This document shows, piece after piece, positions 47,368 to 59,164 of a DNA stretch of 64,000 bases. The stretch's first letter is position 1. Every line of letters begins with the position of its first letter. The notes beneath the pieces are model-generated. The model saw only the letters and a list, made by a program, of their open reading frames with translations, was not told the origin of the DNA and ran no database searches. This stretch comes from Phycomyces blakesleeanus NRRL 1555(-) (taxonomy: Eukaryota > Mucoromycota > Mucoromycetes > Mucorales > Phycomycetaceae). The stretch is taken from assembly GCF_001638985.1 (NCBI RefSeq), contig NW_017265135.1, positions 1,355,223 to 1,419,222 on the forward strand, in the 5' to 3' direction. A program made the position numbers and the translations under genes.

Positions 47368-48786
47368 TTATGCGTATGAGGGGAGGGCATAGTCGATGCC
47401 GAGGGCTTCCAATCGCTTTTGTCGCTTGTTCTGTTGACGTGTGAGACCGGCGACCTGCTTGGCCAATTCTTCGGGTGTTTTTGGCTTGTTATGCTTCTTG
47501 GCAAAAACCTTCAACCAGGGAACCTTCTTGAACTTCTTGTTAGCACCGACAAAGAGATTCTCGTGGATCTTTTCTTTGGGTACAACGTGGCCTAAAATAT
47601 ATAAAGGTTTATATTAGTTAAACAATAAAGAAATGTATATGAATGATTTCTATTTGCTTGCTTACACATCAACACACGCTCAAACAACATGTAGTTGTTC
47701 ATGGTGTCGGCGACAATGGCAGCAACATCTTCTGATGCAAATTCAATGAATGCGTAATGCTTGGAATTGCCAGTTTTCTTGTTGCGAGACAGACGGAGAC
47801 GAGTGACTTCTCCGAATTGGCTGAAGTATTCCTTCATTTCCTTTTCAAAGAAACCATGGGGAATTCTGCCAAGGTAGATGACACCAGTCTTATCGCTAGC
47901 CTATTGTAAGATGCGCGAGGTTTATAAGCAAAAAGAATAATAATAATAATAATAATAGCAGTAATATAAAGGGAATATTCCCCCCTTTTACTAAGAAACA
48001 AATCTTATTTACCTTTCCCTTGATCTGGTTATTCTGATCAAACAGTGCTTTTGTCTCCAATTTGCTCTGTTCCAAGTCTTCGCTGCTTAATGCAATCACA
48101 CTCTTGTTTGCACCAAATGTATCGTCTTCCATCTCTTCATCCTCTGAGCTGTCCTCACCTTCGCTATCACTGGCAAGATCACCTAAAATATCCTTTCTCA
48201 ACTTCTCTTCTTGCTCTTCGTTCAACTCTTCAGCATCGCTATCATCGCTATCAAGACCAGCAGACTTATCCTCCTCAACAACCTTGGCAGCGACCTTCTT
48301 CAATGTATCCTTGGCAGCCTTCTTGGGGGCGGCCTTAGCGACCTTCTTGGGGGCCTCCTTAGCGGCAGCAGGAGCAGCAGCAGGAGCGGCGGCGGCGGCC
48401 TTCTTCTTAGGCTCGGCCTTCTTGGGAGCAGCGGCCTTCTTGGGCTCGACCTTCTTAGGCTCAGCCTTTTCAACAGGGGCAGCAACAGCAGCAGGAGCGG
48501 CAACAGCCTTCTTCTTTGGTGCAGCGGCCTTCTTCTTGGGCTCGGCCTTCTCTACTGGCTTAACAATCTCGGTAACTTCCTCGACAGCCTTGACAGTCTT
48601 CTTGGGTGCTGCATCTTTAGTCGACTTGACTTCTACTTTAACAGACTTCTTGCTCTGGACAGTCTTGACAGTCTTTTTATCGTCGGCGAATGTGACTCTC
48701 TTTGATCTCTGTGTTGCTGTAACCTCGGACTTGGCCTCGGTCTTCTGGGCCTTTGCCTTGGTAACTTTACTCTTAATTGCGGGCAT
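47368..48786 (-). CDS. Nucleolar RRM protein, NIFK/Nop15-like
   Basis: Three exons (48786-48013, 47900-47666, 47591-47368) give 410 aa. Residues about 1-190 are a Lys/Ala/Pro-rich tail of AEPKK and AAPKK repeats, then an acidic Ser/Asp/Glu stretch ([16 protein letters not shown]). One RRM follows, with RNP2-like [12 protein letters not shown] and RNP1-like [10 protein letters not shown]. The segment after it ([20 protein letters not shown], then a basic tail) is the conserved extension of the NIFK/Nop15 group. These proteins act in 60S ribosome assembly around ITS2 processing. The N-terminal tail is much longer than in yeast Nop15 and looks like nucleolar low-complexity tails. A full-length antisense ORF over the tail is a codon-bias shadow. 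Confidence 0.92.
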
Positions 48787-49219
48787 GATCTAAACTTTTT
48801 TCTTTCTGATGGAGAAGATGCTTGAAGATTCTCCGGATTTTTTTTTTCGCTTGCAAAAGAGTAAAACTTTTGGGCGGTCACAGAATTTAATATCACAAGT
48901 CACGCTGATAATACTGGTCTACCTAATGGGATGTTGTAGGTGTTCTTTGTAGCCCGACGCCAATGTTTCAGGAACATGAGAATGATAATGATGAGAAAAA
49001 AAAAGAGGACAAGGATTTATAGACAAAAGAGTAATAATACAAGAAATACAAGAACTAGAATAAAAAGGAAATTTAGGTGGGAAGATTTGAATGCATATAT
49101 ATATATATATATATACTAAAAAGACAAGAAACAAATTAAACTACATAGTCATTGACTATTATATAAGGGAATAAATAAATAAATTACATTCTGTACGTGG
49201 AGGACGTTTTTCTTTCTTT
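48787..49219. other. Short intergenic
   Basis: Contains the NIFK-like gene promoter and the 3' flank of the PL14-like gene. A (TA)n run lies near 49098-49115. No gene seen. Confidence 0.6.
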
Positions 49220-49743
49220 CTATATTAAAAATAAACCAAGTGCAATAGAAACACCAAAGACAATCCAGGAGATTGAAACGACTGAGGATTTTGATTCTAC
49301 GGTTGGTTCATAGGCCACTGCTCGTTTTCCAACACTGTACTCTAGATTCTTAAAGTAGATGTGACTATCTGAGGTTGCTGCGAATTTTTCAGAGTTTCCA
49401 CCAAAGAATGTGTTGAAATAGATTCTTGTCAGGGCGAGTGAATCGACGGAACGATAGTTGATATTCTCATAGTTCATCACGACCTTTCCATCTTGCCACA
49501 CTTTGAGGACACCATTTGTCTCATTGACAGGACTGTTCATTTGTGAATAGATTTCAAGCTTGGACCATTTGTTTGCAGTAAACTTGATGGATCCTCTTGA
49601 CATTGATACACCATAGTTGTTAGCGCATTGAATTGTGTCTTTTGAATTGCAAAAATCAGGAGATGTCTGAACATATGCATATATCTCTCCAGCACCTATT
49701 TAAAATATCAATTGAGTAAATATATCACCACTGGTTATTTGAG

Positions 49744-49776
<33 letters not shown>

Positions 49777-50408
49777 ACCTTTGGCACGCCACATGGGTCT
49801 CAGAGAAAAACAGTTTTCACCATTAGCATCAGAACCACCGGAGCATTGATTATTTCCTTCACCTAATGATTTACAAATATTATTATTTTTTTAGTTAATT
49901 GAATCCGATTGATTAAATATACACAATCAAGGTTAGCTTGGCAGTATATGTATAAAAGAAACTTACCACCAAATAAACCAGGCAATTTTCCGCCCTTGAC
50001 CCAGTCAAAGTTTTCTTGAAATGCAATATCATAACTCAATAAAGCTCTCTCAAAGGCATGGTCTCCAAAAGGTTCTGAATAAAAAATACATCCTCCTTCT
50101 TGGCCGCCTTCTTGCATAGACCCGCTTGGAGTAAAGGATCCATTTCGATAAAGGATATCCAGGGCTGGTTCGGTTGTATTTCCTGTGACAGGATCGTCCG
50201 AAAAGCCAACATCGTTTGTTCCATAGAAATATGACGATGGCATTTTCCATTCTTCTCGAATGTATTTGGCGGCATCCGAACGTCGTTCTTGGGAAGGCAT
50301 GGGTGCTATCCAGTATTGTTCCATTCCAAGTTCGGTTGTCCTGTCAGATACGGCTAAAATAAAGGCAAGATTGTTTACAAGCAATAAAAGTAAAGTCCGG
50401 AAAATCAT
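49220..50408 (-). CDS. Secreted PL14-like polysaccharide lyase domain protein, membrane or GPI anchored
   Basis: Three exons (50408-49967, 49862-49779, 49695-49220) give 333 aa. A signal peptide is clear (residues 1-20, MIFRTLLLLLVNNLAFILAV). The mature part carries the marks of polysaccharide lyase family 14 and related jelly-roll proteins: SYDIAFQENFDWVKGGKLPG, GLFGGEGNNQCSGG, ENCFSLRPMWRAKGAGEIYAYVQ. Several N-x-S/T sites are present (NTT, NGS, NET). The C-terminus ends in one hydrophobic segment (SISWIVFGVSIALGLFLI) at the very end, as in GPI-anchor signals. PL14 enzymes cleave uronic-acid polymers such as alginate or glucuronan; Mucorales walls are rich in glucuronic acid, so a wall role is a reasonable inference. 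Activity cannot be judged from sequence. Confidence 0.82.
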
Positions 50409-52431
50409 TATCCAAAGAAGAAGAATAGAAGAAGAGGTGTAATTGAAATTGAAGAAAAAGGTTGGTGTGGTTGGAGATGAATTGGATATGCCTATATACT
50501 TATATAAGTATATAGGTAAAAATCCGATTAAAATAAGGGAAGGATACTAGAGAAAGAGGAGAGAGAAATATAGAAATAAAACGGTGAACAAATGGCCAAG
50601 AGTTTTAGAGCCAGTAGTTGAGCTGACTGTCAATTCTTAATGTTCTTCTTGACAACCTTGATAGTCTTTTTTATTATTAATATTATTATTTCAGAGGTAG
50701 GTAATAATATAAAAAGAGGGCTATTCATCTCAAACTAGTGTAATGGGGTTGTGCAAAATAAAAAAAAGAAAGTTAAATTTTATAAAGTAGTGAGCTAATT
50801 GTCCTTATTTGTCGTAGCAGAACAGGTTAATGTATTAACAAGATCAATAATCGATTATGATGACGTTGAGAAAACAAGACTATAATATCAAGCGCATGAG
50901 CGATACAGAGAAAGAGAGAGAGAGAGGTAGAGATGTCGGAAAATTTGTATCTCTTTGTAATGATGAGTGTCAGTCTCTTTTTGCATCCCGATATTTGAGA
51001 TACCTTTACTGGGTAGACATCTGATAAGGTACTTTTTTTTTGTTCCAGCTGATGTGGTTGGTAATTATGAAAGTCCCTGCAGTCTACGTTTAAATGTTCC
51101 AATCTCCTCTGACTGGACCTCTTATTTATTCTTTTATTCTTTAATACCAGTATTCCTCTTTCTATGTTATTCTATTATATTTTTGTTTTCATTTCTACTG
51201 TGTACAGCATTGCTGGTTCTTATAGAGAGAGAAAAATCAACAACTCTTATAGGTTTGTACAGAAATCAATGTCTTCTTATGTAACTAAAAAAAAACAAAA
51301 AAATTATATCCAAAAAATACAATCTGATTTGAGCAAAACAATAGAAAGGTTCAACAACCTACGTCCGAGCTTAAAAGCTAAGCGCACTTTACAGTTTTCT
51401 TCGATATCGACTCGCATTGGCTAAGATTTAACACCTGAAACTAATTTTTTTTTAAAAAAAAAATTGAAACATCCTATTATTTGTTTAGGTCTTTATATAT
51501 ATATATATATATATTAATGTGTTTCAATAGTTTTAGATATTTGACTCTCAAGTACAGTGTTTATTTAAACATTGACCAATAACAGTCAACACCAACCGGA
51601 AAGAAACGATTTCAAGTATGCCTAATCTTTAAGCGTAGAAGAGGTGATTAAGTCTGGTTTAAACTATGTATTTATCTGGACTGATTCTAGTTTATAATTT
51701 GCAACGTCAAAATAAATACGTAGCATAGAAATTAAACATTCAAAGTTGATAAATGTATAATATGTACATCGTATTATTTGAAATCATCGTGCCCATAATA
51801 TCTTTTATTCTTCTTGTATAGCCGTATTCATCCATCTGGTTTGCTTTTAAAGATTTGTTAAAAATGCATTGTCATAATCAAACACAATAATGCTATGGTT
51901 ATTATTTTCATTCAAATGATTATTATTATTATTACTATTATATATAAAATCTGGCTTTATAGCAATACTCTCTGATTTAACATTTTAGATTGTATCAAGT
52001 AACATGGTTAAGCCCATTGAGGTCCATCTTTAAAACTTTATTTTACCTTCATTGTTTAAATACTCATCAAAATATCCCATTTTTGCACGCTCGAATATTT
52101 CTTGAGATACCAAAGGATCCCCAAAAAACAATATAGCTTGTAGTCAGAGCCAATAAAAAAAGAAACGGAAACAATCATATTTACACCGTGTACATGCGCA
52201 TATATATACTTGTAAAAGTTAAAATTTCTACAAACTGGCTACTAGCAAGCCAACCCCATAATAATTACATCATTTATTATATCGATCTAACAAGTTATAA
52301 GAGAGTATACGCGTTATTTACTAGGGGGTTATTGGAACCAACTGCTGTGCGTGCTAATATAATTCAAGTAATGCGAATAATAACAGCATACTACATATCT
52401 TCATTAATCTTCATAGAAAATTATAAAGAGC

Positions 52432-52465
<34 letters not shown>

Positions 52466-52623
52466 TTGTGTGTGCATGTGCACGTGTGTGTGTGTGTATT
52501 GAGCTTCTTTGTAGGGTTTTGTGCAAAGTATGAAAGAAGAAAAAGGCGAGAGAAAGAGAAAGAAAGAAAGAAAAGTAACAGCAAAAAAATAATAATAATA
52601 ATAAAAAGACAAAATATATTATA
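50409..52623. other. Intergenic, AT-rich, with TG repeat
   Basis: No supported gene over 2.2 kb. Plus-strand ORFs at 50967-51424 contain a hydrophobic run and a Lys-rich tail but lack consistent start and splice signals. A (TG)n tract (52446-52498) generates spurious ORFs on both strands. Confidence 0.5.
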
Positions 52624-54269
52624 CTACAGTGCAGTTCCTCTCTCGAGGTTCTCGCGAATTTCTCTTGTATATTTATCGTAGAATCTGGAAATCTTTTGGT
52701 TAAAGACGCGGTTCTTTTCATTGATCCACGAAATATCATCAGAAGACTCCTTGCGATCACGCGAACGGGTCTCGCGTTGAATGATCCTATTAAAGTAAAA
52801 GAAAGAAAGAAAGCGAGGTTATAATGAATTCAATAGAATATACAAACACAAGCGCGCGCGCATATATATATTTGACTTACTGTTTCTTGGTGTCTTGGGC
52901 CAAGCGCTCGATTGCTTCTTTGGATGTCTTGTCGGTTACAGAAGCGTATTCAAGGTTATTGGCAGCAGAAGCAAAGTCTGAGGGATCTTCTCCATTTCGA
53001 ATAGCACGCTCAATGCTTTCCAATTTCTTTTCAGCGTATGAGTTCATGTCAGGTTTGAAGTCTGACATTAACTTGATGTATTTTTTGTGGGCAGCCTGAG
53101 TATGATCTACAAAGAGCAAAAGTGTGAATGTCTGTGTGTATGGAGGATCCAAAGGCTTCTTCTTATTCTTCTTCTTCTTTCTTTCTTTCTTTTTATAGTG
53201 GTAATATTGCAAATTATTATTATTTTACCAGTAAATCCATTGTTGGCCATCTTTGCTTTCTTGGCCATCTTCTTCTCCCAAGAATCAACCGACTCTGCCG
53301 AGTATTTCCAAAACTGTTTTCTTTCATAATCTTCACCATTATCTTTAGCGTCCTAGTAAAAAAAAATCAAATATAACAAAAAAAAGCATTATTATTAATT
53401 TAATAATATATAACAATAATAACGACAGTTAAAGTAGCCAAATAGTTGTTTTGTGCAGTATAATGTAGTATGTATAAACGTTAATTACGTTACGTTACCT
53501 GCTTTTCTTTCAGTTTCAATGACTCTTGTTTCTTTCTCTCATTCCTTGCATCCAATCTAGGATTCTCTTTGCTACGCTGAAACTCAAGATTACGGTCTCG
53601 ACGATTTCCTTGTTCCACCTCGGTAACCTTTATAAATAATAATAAAATTAATAAAAAGAAACATTCTCACAATCATCAATACTGTTCATATTTTAAATTT
53701 TAAATAGTTTTAGTTTTAGTTTTAGTTTTAGTTTATGTATATAGTGTGGATTTGTAATTTCTTACTCGTCGTCGCTTCAATGCTTTGAGCTTTTCCATGC
53801 GTTCGGCTAATGCTCCTTTAGGAGTAGCTGGCTGTGCCTCGTCATCATTATTGTCATCATTGCTATTATCAGTGCTGTTTTCATCGTTGTTATTGTTTAC
53901 GCTTGTTGTGGATCCAGATTCGAGGTTTTGAGATTTTTCGTTTTCGTTTGTCTTGTCATTGGATTCAATCATTTTGGTATCATCCGATCCTACGTTTTGT
54001 TCTGATTCCTCTGATGCATCTTGTGCACTATTGTCAACAGTAACAGTAACTTTCGATTGGGTTGTGGTCCGCTTGCGTTTGCCTTTGGATGTCTCGGTAG
54101 TTTCTTCAACGATCGTCTCTGTAATAGTCTCGGTCTTGGTTGGGATGCTTTTTTGAGAGACGACTGGTGTTTCTGTCTCTTTTTTATCTAACGTTGTGGT
54201 TGTGGTTGTATCTTCTGCTGCGGCTGCGGCGGCTGCTGCGGCTGCTCTGGTCTTTCTTTTAGGAGGCAT
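52624..54269 (-). CDS. SYF2: Pre-mRNA splicing factor Syf2
   Basis: Five exons (54269-53766, 53627-53499, 53352-53229, 53106-52881, 52786-52624) give 381 aa. The SYF2 domain covers the C-terminal half: [54 protein letters not shown] and [20 protein letters not shown] at the end. Syf2 is part of the Prp19-associated (NineTeen) complex and acts when the spliceosome is activated and during the second step. The N-terminus is extended compared with yeast (about 215 aa): it has a run of 10 alanines, Thr-rich sequence and an Asn/Asp-rich stretch, probably disordered. Start at 54269 is the only ATG with a good match to the exon frame. The 3' end runs to TAG at 52624. Confidence 0.93.
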
Positions 54270-55253
54270 ATTTTATTTTGTATTTTTATATATATAAATG
54301 AAGAAGAAAAATAAGGCCAGCAAAAAAAAAAAAAAACTCGACGTTTAATTAACATCGAAAAAGTATACATACGTCATCATAATTTTGTGCTTTGATTGTA
54401 TTAAAATCACTCCTTACCACTATTGTGTGTATATGTTAAGATTAGCCATATATACAGCAATAATAATATAATATATGAGTACAATTTATTGGTACATATA
54501 CGACTTTAATCTCGGTTTTGATCCATTTCATTGTGCTTTTTCTTTTGTTCATCTAAATTATGTAAAATACGCTTTGACTTGACAAAATATTTTCTGAATT
54601 TTTTTTATATTTTTTTTTTGTGTGTTTTTTTTATTACTTTTTTTGTTAATTTTTTGATATTTGTAATCCCAGATTATACGGGGATTGTGGCGTTTGTTTA
54701 ATATAATATCCTAATATAGCAGTATTTATGAGTCTTGTACAGATGGGATTTAATTTTTATCATTCTGTTACCAGCGGTAACTCAAAAAGTTTTATTTCTT
54801 AACGCTTTGTAAAACGTATTCGAACATTGATTTACACTTTCTCTATTACTGCTACTACTACCACTGCCACTGTTACTACTCCCATTGCTTCTGGTGCCTA
54901 GTATTTATTTATTGAGTTAAGTTTGTTCATTTTCAAATATTCACTGTTATATTTCAGCATTGATATGTATTATTTTTTTTATTAGAGTATGTGTTTTAAA
55001 AAAGCATAATATATCCTTTTTTAGAAGTATAGCAAAAGTCCAAAAAAGACATCACACACACACATTTTTCTAACATCTGTGTCTCTTTCTCTAATAAAAA
55101 TAAATAAAAATAAGAAAAAAAGCCGTGACATATGTATTAAGCTGTCACAATTGTCATCTTTTTTTCTACTTGCAAGATTTGGAACATCTTTTTTAATGTG
55201 ATCTAATCAGCATTATATATATATATATATAATATATATAAAAAAGTTTCGAA
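54270..55253. other. Divergent intergenic between SYF2 and the Sel1-MYND gene
   Basis: About 1 kb, very AT-rich, with T-rich tracts near 54600-54660 and (TA)n just before 55240. It holds both promoters. No gene seen. Confidence 0.6.
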
Positions 55254-57412
55254 ATGGCACAGATTCAAGCAACTGCACAAGTTATGGACGATGGCATGAA
55301 CTCAACTGCCTCTGAAATCCCAGCTTTCTTGGGTTTGACTCAGCAGCAATCTTCGCTCTTGGTTGCCCTGTACAATGAAACCGATCCCGAGTTTGCTCAA
55401 AAGCTGCCTACTGCAATGCCTATTGCTGCCCAGCAACTTTCTCAGGAATATGAGAAGCGTAACAGTGTTGCCAAAAAGGTACCAAAAAAATTAAGAGAAA
55501 GAGATATATATATAATAAAAATAAATAAATAAATAAATAAATAGTAATTTAATTTAATTTAATTTAATTATAATTCAAATTTATATGCATATCATATCAT
55601 ATCATATTATTATTTATTTAAAAGAAAATTTAATTCATATGTATATATGTATCTATCTATGACCTGTGTGTATTAAATAAAAATATACCCTTTTTTTTTG
55701 GTTTTTTGTCTTTTTTGTCTTTTTTTTTTTTTGGGTGGAAAATTAGCTTGAACGTGCCAATGTTAAATATGTCGATGAATGTACCTTGTTCGAGACAGTC
55801 CAGCAAGAGGCTGTCCAGGCTCTTTCAGAGACTGATATGGACATCGACAAGGCTGCCAAGGGTCTCGATTTGGACGAAAAGAACAAAGACTGCAGTGTGC
55901 ACGATCTGTTGTTGGGCAGTTTGCTGTATGGTGGTCTTCGCCGTGAACCTTCTGGACCAGAGGACAGAGCCAGCCTGAGTCCGGTGGCCAGCCCTAATTT
56001 CGCAGGAGCCAAACGTCTTCTGGAACGTGCATTTGAAAAGGGCTATACTATGGCAGCTGTCCAGATCGGATCGCTCTACACCCAGGAAGAGAAGTTGGCT
56101 TCAGGCAAGAACTTGCCTGGCCAGGATCCCAAGAAATTGGCACTAGAATGGTATACCAAGGCTGCCAATAAGTGCAATCCAGTAAGTGCGGATATAGTTG
56201 TCTTGTGGTTTTGTTTTTATTTGTTTTTATTTGAGTGTTATATATCATGTCATGCTTTTATCTAATACTTTTTTTTTCTTGGGTGCATGATTCATTTATT
56301 AGATGGCATGTCACAAGCTCGGATTCTTTTATGAAAATGGTATTGGCTGCAAGCAGGATATTAAGCGTGCTATTGAATATTATGAACAGGCTTATGAACA
56401 AGGTAAAAAAAAAAGAACATTAAATTGACCTCTCCACTAACCTACTCACTTATAACAAAAAATGTGTATTATGCTATGGTTCATGTATTGATAATAAGGT
56501 TATCCTGATTCTGCTCACAACCTGGCAATCATTTACCAGGGAAACTCTGGAGCTACAGTTAATATCAAGGACCTTGAGAAGTCCATTTCTTATTTTGAGC
56601 GTGCCAAGCAGTGGGGTTATGCTCCCTCTTCAAATGCTTGTAAGTACCTGTATTTAATTTTGTTTTTTTATTGAGAGGGAAGATTAGATGAGGTAGTTCC
56701 TAAACTAATGAGCTATAAATTTATTTGTATAAAGTGGGTAGACTTTATCTTTTGATGTCCAAGGACAGCAAGGTAGCAGCTGATGCTGGTAACCCTGGTA
56801 ATGATCCTGAAGAGTACGTTATTACTGGAATGGAGCTTATGGAGGTAATTTTTTTATTTTATTTTTTTTAAAAAATGATAATAAACTAATAATAATATAT
56901 ATTTTCTTGTATATAAAAAAAAGAATGCTGCTAACAGTGGTGATCCTGATGCAATGCTGATGCTGGGTTTGATCTTTGGATCTAAAGAGTATGGATTGTA
57001 CGATATGGCCAAGGCTCAGAACTATATGGAACTGGCATTGATCCGTGGTGAGCTTGAGGCTTACAACTACCTGGTGCGTATTCTGCGTGCCAAGATGGCA
57101 GCCAAGGTTGCACTCGAGAAAGAGAACGCAGACACTTTTGAGAAGCTGAGCCAGTCAGACAAGGAGAAATTGATCCGTCAGTTGGCCAAGGAGGCCGCTA
57201 CGTCCACATCTACAGCCACAGCCACATCTGAGAGTGGGAAGCATAAGAAGTGTGGTAACAGCGGTTGCCAAAAGGTCGAGGAAGAAGAAAATAGCTTTAA
57301 GCATTGTGGACAATGCCAGCGTGTTGCATACTGCTCGCGTGAGTGCCAAAAGGAGCACTGGAAGTCTGGACACAAGACTGTCTGTAGCAGCACCAGCAAC
57401 GGTGGACAGTAA
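55254..57412 (+). CDS. Sel1-repeat protein with C-terminal MYND zinc finger
   Basis: Six exons (55254-55478, 55747-56181, 56303-56402, 56499-56639, 56735-56844, 56924-57412) give 499 aa. The middle has Sel1-like helical repeats: AKRLLERAFEKGYTMAAVQIG, ACHKLGFFYENGIG...RAIEYYEQAYEQG, SAHNLAIIYQGNSG, DAMLMLGLIFGSKEYG. A MYND finger ends the protein: C-GNSGC, then HCGQCQRVAYCSRECQKEHW, SGHKTVC, with the seven Cys and one His expected. Sel1 repeats are protein-binding scaffolds and MYND fingers bind proline-rich peptides, so it is probably an adaptor. Related Sel1-MYND proteins are common in Mucoromycota and Chytrids, mostly uncharacterised. The second intron junction ATCC-A|GTAAGT and all others keep frame. 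Confidence 0.9.
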
Positions 57413-58041
57413 AAAGAAATAGATATATAGTATATATATATATATATATATAATACATACACAACCAACCAACCAACCAAGCAAGCAAGCAAGCAAGCAA
57501 CCAAAATACATCATATATATTTTTTATATATAAATAATATAATATACATTTTTATACTTTATCTGTAACAAAGGATCTGTGATCAAATGAAAGCCTAATA
57601 TAGGAAGTGTAAAATATGAACTCAGGCGCATAGAAGCAAGTAGAAGGATGTGGAATGTTCTTAAGATGTTTTTATTATTATTTTTCATTTTTTGGTATTT
57701 TCTATAGTAGCAATAGTAGTATTATTTTAAGGCGTGCGCTTAAAGAAGAAAAGGAAGAAAAATGTATTATTATTTTTGATTTGATTTGATTTTAATTGAA
57801 ATGAAATGAAATGAAATGAAATGATTTGTTAGCTAGTTATTTATTTATGGTACAAGAAAATAATAAAGGATAGTATATTAATGATAATGAAAAGAGGAAA
57901 GAACGTATGTACAATATTGGCAAAAGGACAAAGAAATGGGGAATATAGATAGATTTTGTGTAATGTGTTTGGTAAAGAAGAATAATGGGATAATGGCAGT
58001 TTAACAAAAGAAAATGCTGTCCCTTTTGGTTTTGGTTGAGC
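57413..58041. other. Convergent intergenic with microsatellites
   Basis: Contains (TA)n, (CCAA)n and (GCAA)n runs near 57425-57500 and GAAAT repeats near 57800. No gene seen. Confidence 0.6.
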
Positions 58042-58605
58042 TTAGATGGTAGATGAAGTACTGTAAGAGATCGGTAACGGAAGAGATCGAAAAGGTTGGA
58101 TGTATAATAGGAGACTTGTCCGAATCTTTGTCGCAGTCTGCCATTGGTCATGTACGTCTTGACGGAAGGAGTCGATTCGCTCTTTGCGGACAGGGTGGTT
58201 TGCTTCGATTTTTGTGAGTATGATGAGTAGTGCCTTGCAGAGGTGTGAGAATCTTGTGAATGTGCTGTTGAGATATGAGTTGATGTGTTGTATCAAATGT
58301 CTGCGTGAGGAAGGTTCTATTTGAAATGGAATTGATGATGATCCTAGTGTTGTCGGCAGTGTTGCTGAGCCAAGTACAGGACAGACAAGCTGGTTGAATA
58401 ACTGGAGGTCGTGGACGAGACCCTTTGCTTTGGAAAGACAACGGATGAATTCGACAAAGCTGCGGTCAGAGGTAGTTAGGCTTGTGTGGTTGAATCGATT
58501 CTGGCGACGAGAGTGAGTACGTCTGAGAGGGCTGATGTAGTTCATTGGAGAGAAAGAAGAGAAGAGAAGAGGACTAGAGGATGGTTTGTGGGGAGGACTA
58601 CACAT
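58042..58605 (-). CDS. Unrecognised 187-aa protein
   Basis: A single open frame from ATG 58605 (MCSPPHKPSSSPLLFSSFSP) to TAA 58042. I do not recognise the family. Residues 1-45 are Ser/Pro/Arg-rich; residues about 48-180 look helical with regular hydrophobic spacing (SFVEFIRCLSKAKGLVHDLQ, LIQHINSYLNSTFTRFSHLC, KALLIILTKIEANHP). Base composition is clearly less AT-rich than the flanks, which supports coding. No intron is needed. It may be an exon of a larger gene, but no plausible partner exons were found within 500 bp. Upstream of the ATG lies a (TA)n and T-rich tract. Confidence 0.55.
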   Translation of the reverse strand: MCSPPHKPSSSPLLFSSFSPMNYISPLRRTHSRRQNRFNHTSLTTSDRSFVEFIRCLSKAKGLVHDLQLFNQLVCPVLGSATLPTTLGSSSIPFQIEPSSRRHLIQHINSYLNSTFTRFSHLCKALLIILTKIEANHPVRKERIDSFRQDVHDQWQTATKIRTSLLLYIQPFRSLPLPISYSTSSTI

Positions 58606-59128
58606 ATTTTTTATGCTTAATATATATATATATATAATTTTTTATTTTTATTTTGATTTTGATTTTGGTTTTTGGTTTTGGTTTTGCAGGCTACAGTATT
58701 TATATATATATATATATATTATATATAGAAAAAGAAAGAAGCTTTTACCATTCTCTTTCCATTTTTTTCCTTTTTATTTTTTATTTTTTTATTTTTTTAT
58801 TTTCCTATCGCTATTTTTATACACACACAATATATATATATATTAATGTATTCAATTCTATTGGGTACCAAATCAACAGCAATTTCTTATTCTATTTAAA
58901 TATGTATATATAAAAAGATCATTTATTTGTTGTCTCTCTTTTGCTTGGTTGCTTGTTAAGATTGATATTTTGTATATTTTGTATTATAAATTAAAAAGTA
59001 AAAGAAAATAAGAGAGAAAATAAAACAAAAGGTTCTGTAGTACAGCACATTCATTACAGTCCTAAAATTGTTTGTCTAAATTATTTTATTTTTTTATTCT
59101 TTTGTTCTTTTTCTTCTTTTTTTTGTTC

Positions 59129-59164
<36 letters not shown>

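Noticed and set aside
48062..48793. Long Ala/Ser-rich antisense ORF over the NIFK-like tail
   Set aside because: It is the reverse complement of Lys/Ala/Pro codon repeats; the minus strand has the RRM and correct splice sites.
52188..52681. ORFs rich in Cys-Val or His-Thr on both strands
   Set aside because: They are translations of a (TG)n microsatellite.
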